DNA of 64,000 nucleotides. Source: Desmodesmus armatus. Taxonomy: Eukaryota > Chlorophyta > Chlorophyceae > Sphaeropleales > Scenedesmaceae. Below the pieces are notes generated by a model. That model was not told the origin of the DNA and ran no database searches. It saw nothing but the letters and a program-made list of their open reading frames with translations. Every line of letters begins with the position of its first letter. Position 1 is the first letter of the stretch. Of this stretch, positions 1 to 22,726 are shown piece by piece. Both the position numbers and the translations under genes were made by a program. The stretch covers positions 124,001 to 188,000 of the forward strand of contig VIIQ02000101.1 of NCBI GenBank assembly GCA_007449985.2. Reading direction: 5' to 3'.

Positions 1-3000
1 CTGCTGTTTGCAAGCAGTTTGTGGGGCATTTGGTTGGCGGGTGGTTGCTCCCTGGCCCTGTGTTACTGGATGCAAGCTTATAGCTGGGTTGGTCCCACCT
101 GTATCTCTTGCAGGCAGCATAGCTGGCTACAGGTGCAGTTCAGCAATCAAGCAGCCGTTTGTGAGGTGCATGTGGGTCCCTAGCGCGGCCGCAGCCGGTT
201 GAGTGGCTGTTGTCTGCTTCTGTGTCAGCACCAAGCCATAGGACACATCAGCAGGGTCGATCCACATTACCCCCTTTTGAAGTTTGTGTGTTGTTTGGCT
301 GTGTGCGCACGTTGTAGGGCGATCACAGCTGGACGCTATATGGTATGCTCTTGGGAAGTGGAGTTGTGCCGAACCAAGCGTCAAGCTTTGGGTGCACGGT
401 GTAGGTGGGGCAATGATGTTTTTTTGGGGGACTGACTAGCCCGGCTGCAACATGAACTGCTGCCATGCCAGGACAAATAATGTTGCTGGTTGTGCCAGCG
501 TACTTCAGTTGATCTCAGCACCCCTGTTGGCGACTTTTCCCAGCGTGCATGCTGTCGCAGCATGCCTGTTTATCCAGTTGATCCGGACCTCCACCGCCTG
601 TGCGGTGATTGCCTTGGGGGGCTGGCTACGAACTGGTTTGGGCTGTCGGGTGGAGCCGGGCAGGCTGCAGACAGGCCCTTGCCTTGCGCTAGTATGTGGT
701 TTGGATTTAGGGTGGTGTGTCGATCGTGCTCAGGTGTGCAGCATGTGGTCTGGCAGACACTGCAGACCAATCTCTGGTTGTACATGGTGGCCAGGGGACC
801 CTTGCTGACTTGGGTTGCAGAGTTGCTTGTGTCCGTGATAGTGCTTGTGGCTTCGTCGGATCGCAAACTCAACCTGTCTAGCCTGGTGGCTAGGCTTCAG
901 CTGCTGTTCTCGCCTGTCATGGCATGCTGCTGAGGAGGGGCTATGCTTTGCTGGCCGCTGCCAGCATTTGCGTCGGTGTGGTGTCCATTGTGCAATTCTC
1001 GCACAGCTGCCGTGCACTGTCCACGCGTGGCCTGCCACTGGCTGCTCTGTTGTGCAAGTGAGCACCAACTGCTCTCTGAGAGTGCATGTGTGCAGATTGT
1101 GTTGCGGGCTGTTGGGATGGCAGGTGACTGACTGAGGGCTGCCATCCTTCTGGAGTGCACAACCGGGACCGGGAAGGGGGGCACGCTGTCTCTGCAATGC
1201 TGCTTTATGTTTGTCTTGGACCTTTCTGTTGCCACTTATCACCACTGCACCTCCTTTTGTTTGTTGAGCGCTCAGTGTTGTGTGTGTGTGCTCTCCTGCA
1301 TCATCGTTTCGATCTTGGGGGTTCCCTTGTGCTACCACAGGCCAGTTGAGTGGTCCTGTGGCCCAAGGGCCCTCCCGTGCACAATTTCCTCCCGGTGCAC
1401 AGTCATGCTCCACCATGTCGCACCTCAGCTTACAGAGAGACCAGCTCATTCCATGGCCTGTACACGGCCGTCACCCTTTGCAACCGTGGTTGTCAGGCAC
1501 GGTTGCTTTTTTGTGTGGACAGTGGCTGCAGGCGTGTTCTTGTCTGCAGTGTGGCCTTTGCGCAGGCCTGCAATTCCCACGAGCCTGCGAACTGGGCTGT
1601 GTGCCCCAGGTGTCGTCCTGCTGCAGCGGTCTGGGCCCAGGGTTTAGGTTGGGTTGCGTGCCTTTGGTTGTGGGACGCTCGGGGGTCAGCTGTGCTCGTG
1701 AATGGAGGTGGGGGTTTCCAGAGGTGCTGGAGGTTCGGTCGTGACAGCGGGGAGGGAGCACTGTGGGGCTGAATAGCGCGGTGCGCCAACACTGGAGGAG
1801 CTGGGGGCAGGCATGCGGAGGCAGACGTATGATGTGTGCTGACTGGCAAGCTGTTGCATTTGGGTGCGTGCAGTTGCGTCCAGAATTGGCGTTGTGTTGG
1901 TTCTATTTGTGTTTGAGGCGAGTTGCACTGACATGTTCGTGGCCCCTTTGCAGTACGTGCTTCCCTTGCTATGTCGAGCAGAGCAGGCTGTGTGTGGGGG
2001 AGGTGTGGACACAGCGTGCTCGAGTTGTTGTTGGGGAGTGGGGGGTTCATGTACAGTTCCCGCGTGTGATGTGTGTATATATATTCCACAGCGTTTCTGC
2101 TGCATAACCAGCAGCAGTTGAGCATGCGTGCCTGGCGAAGGCCTGTGCCGCATCTTGCCCCCTGTACAGTAGCAGTGTGGCTCTGATGAGCACCCTGCTT
2201 CCTGCCGCATTGATGTCGCACCTAACGCATCCCTGTCTGGGTGTGGTGGGTGGGCTTTGGTAGGTTGTTTGCTTTGCTTGCCGCTCGGCTTTGAAAGCCT
2301 GCTTTGCGCTTGCAGTTGCACAGTTTTGTTGGTTTGCTTTTTTGCACAGATCCTGCATGCGGGATTGATTGTTATGCTTGCTGCTTGTTTACCAGCACTG
2401 CTAGGCGTTGGGCTTGTTGCTTAGCCGGTGCCATGGGCTTGCCTTGCAAGCCTTAGGTGTGTTGCTTGAATCAGTCAGGTGTTGTTGTGGGATCACAATT
2501 CTGGTCAGTCCCGCCTTGCTCCAAGGACGTGGTCACACTTGTCAGCTTGGGTGAAACTTCACTCCAAATGCGTGTGTAAAACAGCAGTGTGCGAGCACCG
2601 AGAGCTGAGTGTGGTTGTGTGTGTGGTTGTAGGAGCGGCTGTGTGCGTAATCACATTCTCCGCACCCAGAATTCACCCGAGGTGCTCGCCAGCACACTCT
2701 TTGGACTTTTCCTGGGGTGCCTGCTCCGTGCTTGTGTGTTGTTGCTTTGGAGCAATGTGGCGGCGTGCTGTGGTGTTGTCTGGTGTGATGGGCTGACAGC
2801 CCCTCAGGCTTGTTTGCATGGACATCTCTTGTCATGCCTGTCAACGGGCATGGTCCTGAAGGGCAAGCCTTATCGCTGCCCACAAAGCGCTGGATGTGAG
2901 ATCTCTCCAGGCCGGTGAGGCTTGCCTCGGCAATGCCGCATCTTCCAGTGCCACTTTTGTGTCCTTTGCCTTGGCACGGCAAACACCTGCCACTGCCACT

Positions 3001-4617
3001 GTGCGTGGCAGTTGCTGATGGCAGCTTGTGTGTAGTAGGTGTAGATGTAGGCCCATCCTAGTCCTGAAAAGAGACCCAAGTATTGGTTTTTGTTTTTGCA
3101 GGCATAGTAGGATTCATCCCTGTTGGGAAACGCAGTGTCAGGCTTCCCTGCAGTGTTTGTTTCGATACATGGTCAGGGCGCACTTGCGCCATCCCGGCCG
3201 CGCTTGCCGCAGTTGTTCCTGGCGTATCCGCCTCACTCCAGCTGCCGATTTTGCCGTGGCATGCTGTGCGCTGACTTGCGGACTGCGCAGGTTGTGTGTT
3301 CTCCTAGTGTTCGATCGGTTTGTGCGACAGCGCCTGGATCGCATGTGGCTGGGCCGCATCCGGTGCAATCAGCAGGCTGTGGATGCAGTGCTACATGCTA
3401 CTGGTCATTCCTTTGCAGCATGGCCTGACAGCGGCGTGGTTTTGTCAGCGTGCTGCACCTGACTCAGTCACGGTGCTCCTGGGCACCGGGGGATGCGGCA
3501 GCTGCATCTGCAGGGAGTTGGGGTGTGACCTTGGCTGCATTTTCCCCATGCAGCAGCTGGGGCCCCTCCAATGGGAGTGGTTGCTGTGCGCTGAGCTGTT
3601 GCCAGTTTGGGCACAGCAGGAGGGCTTGTTGGGTTGCGGTCTCTGCGAGGGTGCTGCACAATGTTTCCAGCAGCATGCCTCAAGCCGGCGTTGCAATATG
3701 CCGTACTTGTGTTGGCGCTTGTCGTATCGCCAGCAGTTGGGCCCCTGATTTCATTTGGTGCAAAAAGAGTTGTTGCCTGCATGCAAGTTGCAAGTCAAAC
3801 CAGCAGCGAATGGATGAGGCTCGGACGAGTCCCTGGTCAGGCTTTGTGCCTGCTGCTGTATCGTCATGAGCTAGGCGTGTTGCAAGTGGGAGCCCCAGCT
3901 GACGAGAAGGCCTGTCTGTGCCCTGCGCGTGATGGCACTGTTTGATGCGCACTTGTCAGGTTCAATGTTCGATAAGCAGTTGGTGCGGTAAGCAGTTGGG
4001 CTGCTCCAGGACAAATGATGACATGCTTCACCTGTGCACATCTATGTGTGTTCTGGGTGTGTGCTCGTGCAGCAGCACCCAGTTGGTAGTGAGCATGGCT
4101 GTTTGTGTAAGGTCGCGGCCGACGGTATATCCTGTGCTGGGGCTGCTGCCAGGCTGGACAGCAGCAACGGATTCACAAGCTCAAGCTAATGAATGTGCTT
4201 TTTCCGTAGAAGATCAGCAGCATAGGATTGTGATGACAAGCAGGATGGCCAGACAAGAATGAAACCATGTTGACCATTCCCAAGCCATAGTTGACCAGGT
4301 TGTCTTCCTGCGTTTCAAAGAATGTCACGTTCAGTTTGGTCTGTGTAAACGCAACCGTGGTTACCAACCTCATCACCCAGGCAACGCTCAACTTGTCCGG
4401 TATCATCGCACAGCTTCGCAAACGGCAGCCAGGCCCACCCATCTGTCGCTCATAAGCCATGTGGTAAGAGTCTAAGAACGACAGCAATGACATATGGCGG
4501 TTGCAGCTCCTGGGGTCGGCCTGCAGCAGCAAACCATCAGCACAACAGTCACCTTCCATGCCTTCGGGTGTGCACAGCCCATGGTACCCGAACCAACGCC
4601 ACATCTTTTGTATGCAG
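1..4617. other. No supported gene; GT-rich, intron-like sequence
   Basis: I see no exon chain or recognisable protein here. The + strand is rich in TG and TGTGCAG words, as in the introns of the gene that follows, so it may hold a long 5' intron or early exons of the kinase/phosphatase gene. One ATGGCT start near 4094 opens a 56-codon frame, but I could not join it to the first recognised exon with confidence. A minus-strand frame at 4173-4604 looks protein-like in composition but matches no family I know. Confidence 0.5.
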
Positions 4618-14840
<10,223 letters not shown>

Positions 14841-15307
14841 GCGGTGGGTAGTCTTGGGAGCGTCTGTAGTGTGATGGGGTACTGCAACATGTGTGTTCGT
14901 CAGTGGTCCCCCCCCCCCCCATGCAGCAGTTGGGAGAGTGTGAGTTATTGTGTGGCAACAGCTGCAGCAGCTGCAGCAACTGGTTATTGGACTGATGTAC
15001 ACTGAGTTGCGGTGGGGGGAAATGCTGTCATGAGCGGGTGTGATGGTACATGAGGATTGTTGCCGGTTTTGAATGAATGCAGCAGCATGCCTGCCTTGAG
15101 TGTGTTGGGTCAGTGGGACTATCAGCTCTTTGTTCACGCGTTTGTGTGTTCGTGTGTTCGTGTGTCTCATAATATTCGGGGTCTGCCTGCTTGCTTGTTG
15201 GTGCTGAGAGAGTTGCACCTGCCCCTTCAGTTCGCTAGCCGTAGGTTTGTCGTTGTACGTTGCTGAGCAGCAGTATCGAGGTCCTTTGCATGGCTGCTTC
15301 CGGACAG

Positions 15308-15312
15308 TGTAA
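15308..15312 (+). terminator. TGTAA poly(A) signal candidate, kinase/phosphatase gene
   Basis: TGTAA, the usual polyadenylation word in volvocalean algae, about 470 bases after the stop codon at 14840. Confidence 0.4.
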
Positions 15313-15807
15313 GTTCTTCTTTGCTGCTTGCTCCTTGCTCCTTGCTGCATTTTTTTCCGGCAGTGTGAGCTGTAGCAGCAGTGTAGACTGGTGGTGGGTA
15401 CATTGTTGGGGTGGACACGTCATCCAGTATAATTGGCAGATACACCCAAGCACAAAGCCACTACTAGTGATGATACACTCGAGTAGGTGACGGTTACCAT
15501 CATTTGCAAGTTGCCAAGACTGATCAGTGCTCATGCTGCTGCGTCAACGAGCAACAACTGGCATGCAAACCCACCAGCACAACCAGCTGCAAACACAACA
15601 GCAACTTGCGACCCATGTGCTCCAACCACTCCGCCTGCTAACAGCAGCAGGCTTGTCGTTCCCCTTCAATGTGATGTGGGTTGTTCAACTACGCCGGGCA
15701 CCACTCAAAACCGCAGATGCGCAACAATCGGCACCATCACTCCCTTCTGTCATTCATGTCGCCATCCATCCATGGGACTGTCAGGAAGAAGCTGACAGTG
15801 GCTTCTT

Positions 15808-15812
15808 TTACA
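15808..15812 (-). terminator. TGTAA poly(A) signal candidate, dehydrogenase gene
   Basis: TTACA on the + strand (TGTAA on the minus strand), about 160 bases past the stop of the minus-strand dehydrogenase. Confidence 0.45.
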
Positions 15813-15879
15813 CAAGTACACATCATCCCATGATGATACTGGCAGTTTTACTCTAGTGCTGCAGCTTCACTCAGTGACA

Positions 15880-15992
15880 GTGAGTCACTCTTTAGCAGCC
15901 GTCTCATTGCTTGGCTGCTGCAGCCTCACTCACTCAAGTTTTGAGTGAGTCACTCTTCGGCAGCCGTCTCACTCTTTGGCTGCTGCAGCCGC
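15880..15992 (-). repeat. Tandem copy of the 3' end of the dehydrogenase last exon
   Basis: Two roughly 72-base units with gagtcactctt...gcagccgtctca...ttggctgctgcagcc lie side by side. The unit at 15957-15992 includes the real Ala-rich C-terminus and stop. The unit at 15886-15930 is a degenerate downstream copy. Confidence 0.75.
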
Positions 15993-18900
15993 CATGGCCA
16001 AGCCTGCAGTCTGGATGGAGCTGATGCCACCGTCCACTGGAAGGGCCTGAACAGGACAGCAGCAAGCACAACACCAGCCTCACTCAATCAACTACAGCAG
16101 CTGTATGTTAGCTAGCGTGCATTTGCAACGTTGCACTCGAGTCAACTTGCCAATCATGCGATGGTGAAATGCTTGGGAACTGAGAGCCGCGGAGATCACG
16201 CCTGGCCCCAGGTCCCAACTCAGTACAAACATGGGCCAGCTGCCAGTAGTGCTGCCAGCTAGAACCACCCGGGTGTAGCAACATTCAATGTGGGGCCCAT
16301 AGGCAGTGGTGCTGACACTGACACAGGTGTGCAGCCCAAAGCTGACACAACACAGCCTGTGGGAGGCACTCAGTGAGGCTGATTGCAGCAACACAGGTTG
16401 CCTGGACAGGCTGTGCGAGGCTGGTTGAAGCAGCACCACCATCAAGTGCTACAGCCGCTGATGGATGGACGGGCCATCCCTACTCACCACGCCGATGATG
16501 AAGAGTGTCTTGGGGTGTGTGAGCCAGCAAACAGCCCAGGCAATGTCCTCAGCGGTGGCCACGCGCTTCAGGGGGTACAGCTGCACGGCATATGAAACAG
16601 CGGCCACAACGGAACGGGGTTGCAACACACCAACAATGATTGCTGTAGCACCGTGCTAGGCAATTGCACTGCAGTGCGTGCTGCAGCTACTGTGCCACAG
16701 TGGTGGCTGGCTGACGGATGCTTCTGCAACTTGAGGCACAAGCATGAGGGCCTCTGACACCCGCAGCCACAAGCATCGCGAGTTTAGCAAGGGCAGCTGT
16801 TGGAGCCGACTCAGCCCAACTCCTGCATTCCGGTCAGGGTACCCTTGATTGAGTTGCAGCTCTGTGAGCGCCAGCCCACCACCAAGTTGCATTCGCATGT
16901 GAGGAGGGAAAGGGACATGTAGGCAAGGCAGAACTCCACAATGCCAGGCAACCTTCGGGCGTTAGGAGCAGGCTGTGGGTGCAAGTGCCTCACCTCGGCA
17001 GATGCCTTTGCTGCTGTCTCGTCCTGGCTCACTTCTGCTGATGAAGGTGCGTCCATCAGGCCGGCAGCCACGCAGTTGATGCGCACATTGCGGGAGGCCC
17101 AGGTGGCGGCAGCATTGCGGCGCATGGCTGCAGCAGCAGCAGCAGTGGGGGTACAAGCAACAGACAGTGAGCATGTACACCAGGCAGTACATGCCATGCA
17201 GTGCAGCTACCAGCGCACCCCTGGTGTCAACCCCTTGCAGCACCACATCTCAAGACAAATCGTGTCCGTGAGCCGCCCCCCCCCCCCCCTTCTTCGCGCA
17301 TCAGCTGGGCTCACCTTCCACCGCTCCCTTGGCCGCAGCCCATGCCTCATGGTGCTTCATGCCGTAGTGCACAACAGCAGCACCAACACACACCACGTTG
17401 CCTCCGCCTGCAGCAGTCAACACGTTGCATCATAGCTTGACATGCCATTCAGCAATGTCATCTGAACATGTAGAGGATCAACTGGGTCTCAGACCAGAGT
17501 CTGTCTCTGTAACCAGGGCCATATTTACTAGATGGTGGCACTCTGCTCCCCCTTCAGCTGAAGTAACCAGGGCCAAAATTAGATGGTGACACTCAGTGTC
17601 TTCCAGACCAGGATGAGGACAATTACATAATGCACACAGATGTGATGGTGATGTCTCATGCAGGTGACAGTGAACACTGTCACAATCACAGTAATCTTGG
17701 TGGCCAGAAACACTTGTGGTGCATCCAAATGAAACCGTCAACATTGCAGTTGCAATAACACCGACGCAAGATCGGGCACAGGATGGGCAGTGGACTGCTG
17801 CAGAGCAACCACACCAGCATTGCTGGTGCAGCTGTGGGGCCCACAGAGTGTGCAGCAGCACTGGCAGCAGCACTGACTGTGCACAGTCCACGTCCCACCT
17901 TGCTCTGCCAGCATGGGGCATCCAACCTTGAGGATGTTGAAGGAGGTCAGCAGGTTGTCCTGCAGCACATAGCACATAACACACCCAGACCCAACTGCCA
18001 GTCAACTGACTGAGTCAACTTGGGCACTTTCTTTGGTATCAATGACTGCTAGTTGATGACTAAGTTGCAACACGCTTCGCTGAATTCGGACGGTCTGGCC
18101 ACCCAATCATTGGCTGTCGGTGCTTCGCTGAATATTGGAAAGCACAGTGGTAAGCCCGATTGTTGGCTGATTATGCTGCACGTGAAGCATGCCTGCAACC
18201 TGGAACCCCAATCAAGCAGCAAAGCATTGATGAACCCCCAGGCTGTGCAATACTGAGCATTGGCTGGGAATATGCTGCCAGCAGTGTTTCCCACCTGCAT
18301 CATCTTCATGACGTCATCTCCCTCCAGTGAGTCCATCTCCACATAGTTGTAGTCACCAATCAGGTTCACAACACCAATCAGCCCCTCATCCTTGAACTCA
18401 CCCAACACCTTCTGGACCTGAAGGGGGGAAGGGAGTGAAGAACGGGGGGCGTGATGAGAAACAAACAAATAGGTATGTGAAACATGTTTGAAAGCCGCCC
18501 AAAAGTTGGTGTAGTGGACAGTGTCACATTGTGACGTGATCAAAAAAGTTCACCCCCCCCCTTTTCTCCAACGCACCTCACTTGGCCCTTATAACTAATT
18601 ACTCCCAGTGTATATGCAGCTTGTGACATGTTGTCAGGCTGAGCATCGCCCAACTGTCACCGCTGTGCTGCCTCAGCCGTGTGATCAGCAAATTGTGTAA
18701 TACCGTCCCTCAGGCGACATCAGCTTGCAGACACATGCAGCGGCCGCCACACAAACACTTTGTGCACTGTGGGTGGACCTACATCCCACGCACCTGCTTG
18801 ATGTCCTTGGCGTCGCACACTGCTGTAGTGACGCGCTCCTTGAAGGTTGACTCAACCTCCTTGCAGCCCTTGGAGTCACTGCCAATGGCAACAACCTGAG

Positions 18901-20162
18901 CGAGGGAGGGAGGGAGGGAGGGAGGGAGGGAGGGGAGAGGGGAGGAGACAGTAAGGGCATGCATGCAAGCACAACAGTGCTGTGGGAGCGATGCTGTCAG
19001 TGGCGTGTGACTGTCTCGAGCTCAGACAGACCAACTTGGGTTTTGCCATCGTGCATTGCCTGCAGCACTGCTGGCTATCAGCTATTGCACTGCGAGAGGG
19101 ACACACAGCAGACTGCCGCAGTGGCTGTGAAGGGGGCACCATGGGGTGAGCAGCTTGACAACAATGGCACTCAGGACAGGCTGTCCTGCCCATGTATCCT
19201 ATCAGAGGGGCGGGTTGTCGGTACAGCACACGCACACACACACAGCGTTCTGATAGGTGCAGCTACAATGCGCATGCATCATGCGTGGTGACAACCTACC
19301 GACAATCCTGGTGGAACACCCAGATGATGATCCCCCCTTCCACGGCCCCAGGTAGGTATGGCGCAGTGTGTGACTACCGAGCGACCCACCTTGACCTCGC
19401 TGCCCATCACATCCTGCTTCACGATGTAGTCCAGCATCTGGCGGCCAACGGTGCCAGTGGCCCCAAATATGATCACGGCTGCAGCACAAAAGCAGTCAGC
19501 ACGCGCAGATACAGCAGCGGTAGTACCGCAAGTCGTGTGGAAGTCATGTTTGGTGTTTGCTTTGAGGAGGGCAATGCGCGCTTGCAGCTGCTGCAAGCTC
19601 ATGCTGTCACCTGGATTTGCTCTAAAATCACTGCTCCCTGCCAGTTGCTGTAAATGCTTCCACAGCGGCTGTGCCAGTGGCCCATGGCACAATGTGCAGC
19701 TGTAATCATTACCATTGGTGTGCGGCACCAACATCCAGGTGCCAGGGACATGCATTCCATGTTGACCTAGCCATACTATGCCAGCTGCTGCAGCTGCCAA
19801 TGGAAGCCAGCTGCACTCTGGCACACGCTTTTGGCAGACAAGTATGCACGTGCATACTTGTCTGTCATGCACACGGTGTGCCGATGCCTGTCAGACTAGG
19901 CTGGCAGCATGCGTTCCGCAAAACAGGAGAAGCCTCCATTTCTCAGCACACTTGGATGCGTCTAGCAGCAGGAAACTGCGCGATGCCGTCTGCACTGCAG
20001 GGACGTTGCCCAAAGCACACTCCGAAACACACGCTGTCAGCTGTCGACGCCGCATACTGACGCCTTTCGCACACGACGCTGCGTTCCCACTATGTTCACC
20101 GCCAATCTCGAAACGTTTGCTTCGCAGCCAAGCTATCCCGGCGCACCATTCTTGTCGCCCAT
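15969..20162 (-). CDS. Short-chain dehydrogenase/reductase (SDR) family protein
   Basis: NAD(P)-dependent oxidoreductase with unknown substrate. Exons in transcription order: 20162-20147, 19478-19390, 18895-18794, 18417-18295, 17959-17899, 17407-17315, 17127-16994, 16580-16488, 16046-15969. All phases match and give about 262 residues, the normal SDR size. Near the N-terminus is the nucleotide-binding loop IFGATGTVGRQ. The middle has the active-site motif HYGMKHHEAWAAAKGAVEA, containing the SDR Tyr and Lys spaced further apart than the usual YxxxK, unless the Tyr-Gly-Met-Lys reading is the YxxxK itself. Then follow NVRINCVAAGLMDAP and the C-terminal VDGGISS typical of classical SDRs. The 16-base first exon (MGDKN) is inferred from its start, a GTGCGC donor and matching phase, and is the least certain part. 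The subfamily is not assigned. Confidence 0.87.
18899..18936 (+). repeat. (GAGG)n/(GGGA)n microsatellite at a 3' splice site
   Basis: About nine GGGA units on the + strand, hence a (CCCT)n pyrimidine tract on the coding minus strand directly upstream of the acceptor of the exon at 18895. It likely works as the polypyrimidine tract. The G-rich strand could form a quadruplex. Confidence 0.8.
19836..19863. repeat. Perfect 28-bp palindrome
   Basis: The 28 bases beginning AGACAAGTATGCAC equal their own reverse complement with no loop. It sits in the first intron of the dehydrogenase gene. A regulatory dimer site or a cruciform is possible; nothing else supports either. Confidence 0.85.
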
Positions 20163-21657
20163 CCTAACGGTTGCGTCCTGGTAAACGCTTGTGTTCTGTA
20201 CAAGGGTAAGCCACGCTGCAAGTGTCTGGATGACAATTAGATTAACACGTCTGTTGTCGCGGACTTGCCGGCGTCTTTCCCTGCCATATAATGTCCGAGC
20301 GATCAGTCATGATGACAAGCGTGCGCCGCGTCAGCTTCTCGATGCCGTGGCAAATAGTCCGGATGTCCACCGTACAAGCCTGTACGGCTGTCTGAACAAA
20401 CGCATGTATTATTTCAGCGTTTTATCAAACATCAACGCAGTCTCCTCAACTGGCCGAGTTACATCCGACAGGCGCGTGTCCAATCCTCAACATCAAACAG
20501 CTTAACCAATCCCTACTGTACCCCACTGTACACACGTTCTGTCGACAAGGTCAACCACACCAGAGCAGCTGCACATGTGTGGCTCTGAGGGCAGCAACAA
20601 CAGCGGCTGCCAAACCTTCGGCAACAGCATCCTCTCCACAATGCTTGCGAACCCCTGCACAGCTTTTCAAGCTGCAGTACACCATGACACTGGAGCCTTC
20701 TAGGTCATGGCTGTACAACCTGCAGTACACCGTACATGCTAGTGCCAGCTGGCACCATGGCATAACAATAACAAGTCTTGCATGCAAGCCTGGCGTAGGC
20801 CAGGAATGGTGCTGCTGCTCCTTGCATCCCTTGAGTTTAGACAATACTTCACAGGCCCACAAGCCAAAACCACTGCAGGATCCAGCAACCCCCTCGCAAG
20901 CCGCTTTGCACCAAGCCTCCACAGCATTCCGCTGCAATAGGGATGTACAGCTTCTCAAATGTGCCTGCTGGCCGTAGTAGTGGTGCGGTTGGCCCAGAGT
21001 TTATGCCGCCAAAGCACACAGCATGGTACGTTCGCCTGCCACAGCATCACATGCAAGAAGTACACAAGGCCCGCACATGTGCCAGGCGCGCTGCGGCACT
21101 CTGGGCCAACACCACTCATATATGTATAGTAAATACTATACCTAGTAGGCAACACCATGACTTGGACACTGCTTGGCGATTCCATCAGCACGACTGGGAG
21201 ACCTGAAGCATTCTGGACGGTACTCATGGGAAACCATACGAGCTACTCTTCTCAAGCAAGTGAACCCTCTTCAAAACATGCAAACCAACTGGAGCCATGA
21301 GGCCGCATCTCCATCTGCACCACACCCTGACAGCAGCTGCACTGCAAGCCTGCTGCCTCACGGCCCCGCGAACAACAACAGTGATTCATTGCAGGGGAGC
21401 CCCTCTGCAACCCTTAGTTGCCCTACATCCTGCCAATGAGCATGCTTCTGCAGCAGCCACATCTTCAAGCCAACTGCCTGCTGTACGGCTGCACAGCTGC
21501 ATTCAGCAGCCCTCACAGGCTGCTCGGTGAGTGTGAAAATCAGGCCCCGGTGCACACCACAACGACAAACCGCCATGTGTAGCTCATTCAAAGACAGCAC
21601 AGAGTGGTTCTGCACCGAACGCCTATGCGCAATGTCACAGCCAAAAAGATGGCAAGC
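20163..21657. other. Upstream region of the dehydrogenase gene; possible gene remnant
   Basis: No firm gene. A minus-strand frame at 20551-20958 contains a short helical stretch (AVAEGLAAAVVAALRA) reminiscent of armadillo-type repeats, but it cannot be joined to other exons. The dehydrogenase promoter should lie just above 20162. Confidence 0.4.
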
Positions 21658-21665
21658 CACATGTT
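21658..21665. repeat. Target-site duplication, left (CACATGTT)
   Basis: Eight bases, identical to 22341-22348, bordering the hAT-type element. Confidence 0.85.
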
Positions 21666-22340
21666 TAGGGATGTTGAGGGCGTAGACGTAGGTCCCTCGG
21701 CGTAGGTGTCTACGGGGTAGAATACGGCGTATGTACGTTTTGGCCCCGTAGTGAGGGGGCGTAGGCACCTACGGCGGTTACGGTCTGCACCTACGGCGGT
21801 TACCCACGGAAACGCATTGACCTGCTACACGCGCAGAATAGGGTTGCGCGAACTATGCTTTAACAGTATGACGTTGCACAAATGCAGATTGCGACATGCA
21901 GCAGTGCGGATGGCTGCTTCCAGCTCCAGTTGTTTGTCATGATCACGAGGTGACCAAGGTGCCCTGGTGTGATGGCTATGCTGGAACAAAATGGATGATG
22001 ATGTTGTGTTGACATCATATTGTACCATCAGCACTATACAGCACAGAACCTCACACGTATGTATCAGCTGACCACCCTGCACTGCTGGGGATGCTGCTGC
22101 TGAGAGTGAAATGGCACAATTTGGGTTGTTTAAGCTGAAAAGCTGGCCATTATTTTACAGAAATTAGTTGTATATAAGACATAAAACCACCTCCAATTTT
22201 CAGAACTAGAATTGGTGACCTAACAGAAAAGTTGCCCTTGCTGTCTACGCCTACGAAATACGGAACTACGCCGATACGGGGTAGATCTACGGACCTACGG
22301 CAGTAGGTGACCCTCAGACCTACGGCTGCCAACATCCCTA
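21666..22340. mobile_element. Non-autonomous hAT-type DNA transposon
   Basis: The element is 675 bp. It starts TAGGGATGTTG (21666-21676) and ends with the exact inverse CAACATCCCTA (22330-22340), and is flanked by the 8-bp direct repeat CACATGTT at 21658-21665 and 22341-22348. An 8-bp target duplication and ends of the form (C/T)AGGGATG are the hallmarks of the hAT superfamily. Both subterminal regions are packed with CGTAGG/CCTACGG words, as expected for transposase-binding repeats. No transposase frame is inside, so it would need an autonomous partner. It lies between the dehydrogenase and bZIP genes and disrupts neither. Confidence 0.88.
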
Positions 22341-22348
22341 CACATGTT
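22341..22348. repeat. Target-site duplication, right (CACATGTT)
   Basis: Eight bases, identical to 21658-21665, bordering the hAT-type element. Confidence 0.85.
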
Positions 22349-22726
22349 TGACCCTGGCAGCTGACCCACAAGCTGTCCGGCATGGAGATGCATGCCATGA
22401 CAGGGATGTGACATGGCAATCAGACAGAAACGGCGGGGCACCCCACCCCGACACTCGCCACATCACACCTGCACCCACATGCACCTCACCCCATAAAGCT
22501 GCCGGGTGCAAGCCAAGTGTCAACATGTGCACACAATGCCACCACACGCATCTCCCAGGCCCTGTGCGCAGCACATGCTGCATCAGCTTTCACACTTCTC
22601 GACGATTCCTGTACAATTCCACCCTGCTGGGGCTGTCCTGTATTTCAATGTCCTACAAAGTGCACACTGCTTGTGTACAACACAACTAAAACCGCAAGCT
22701 TTCTACCATCACTGCTGCCGCTCCTG

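Larger units (their letters stand above)
14841..15968. other. Convergent 3' region between two genes
   Basis: No coding region seen. It holds the 3' UTR of the + strand kinase/phosphatase gene and, from the other side, that of the minus-strand dehydrogenase. Candidate poly(A) signals are listed separately. Confidence 0.6.

Noticed and set aside
4173..4604. Minus-strand 143-codon frame with a protein-like composition
   Set aside because: No family resemblance, no splice partners and no start context; left unannotated.
20551..20958. Armadillo-like peptide on the minus strand
   Set aside because: Only one weak repeat-like helix is visible and no neighbouring exon supports it.
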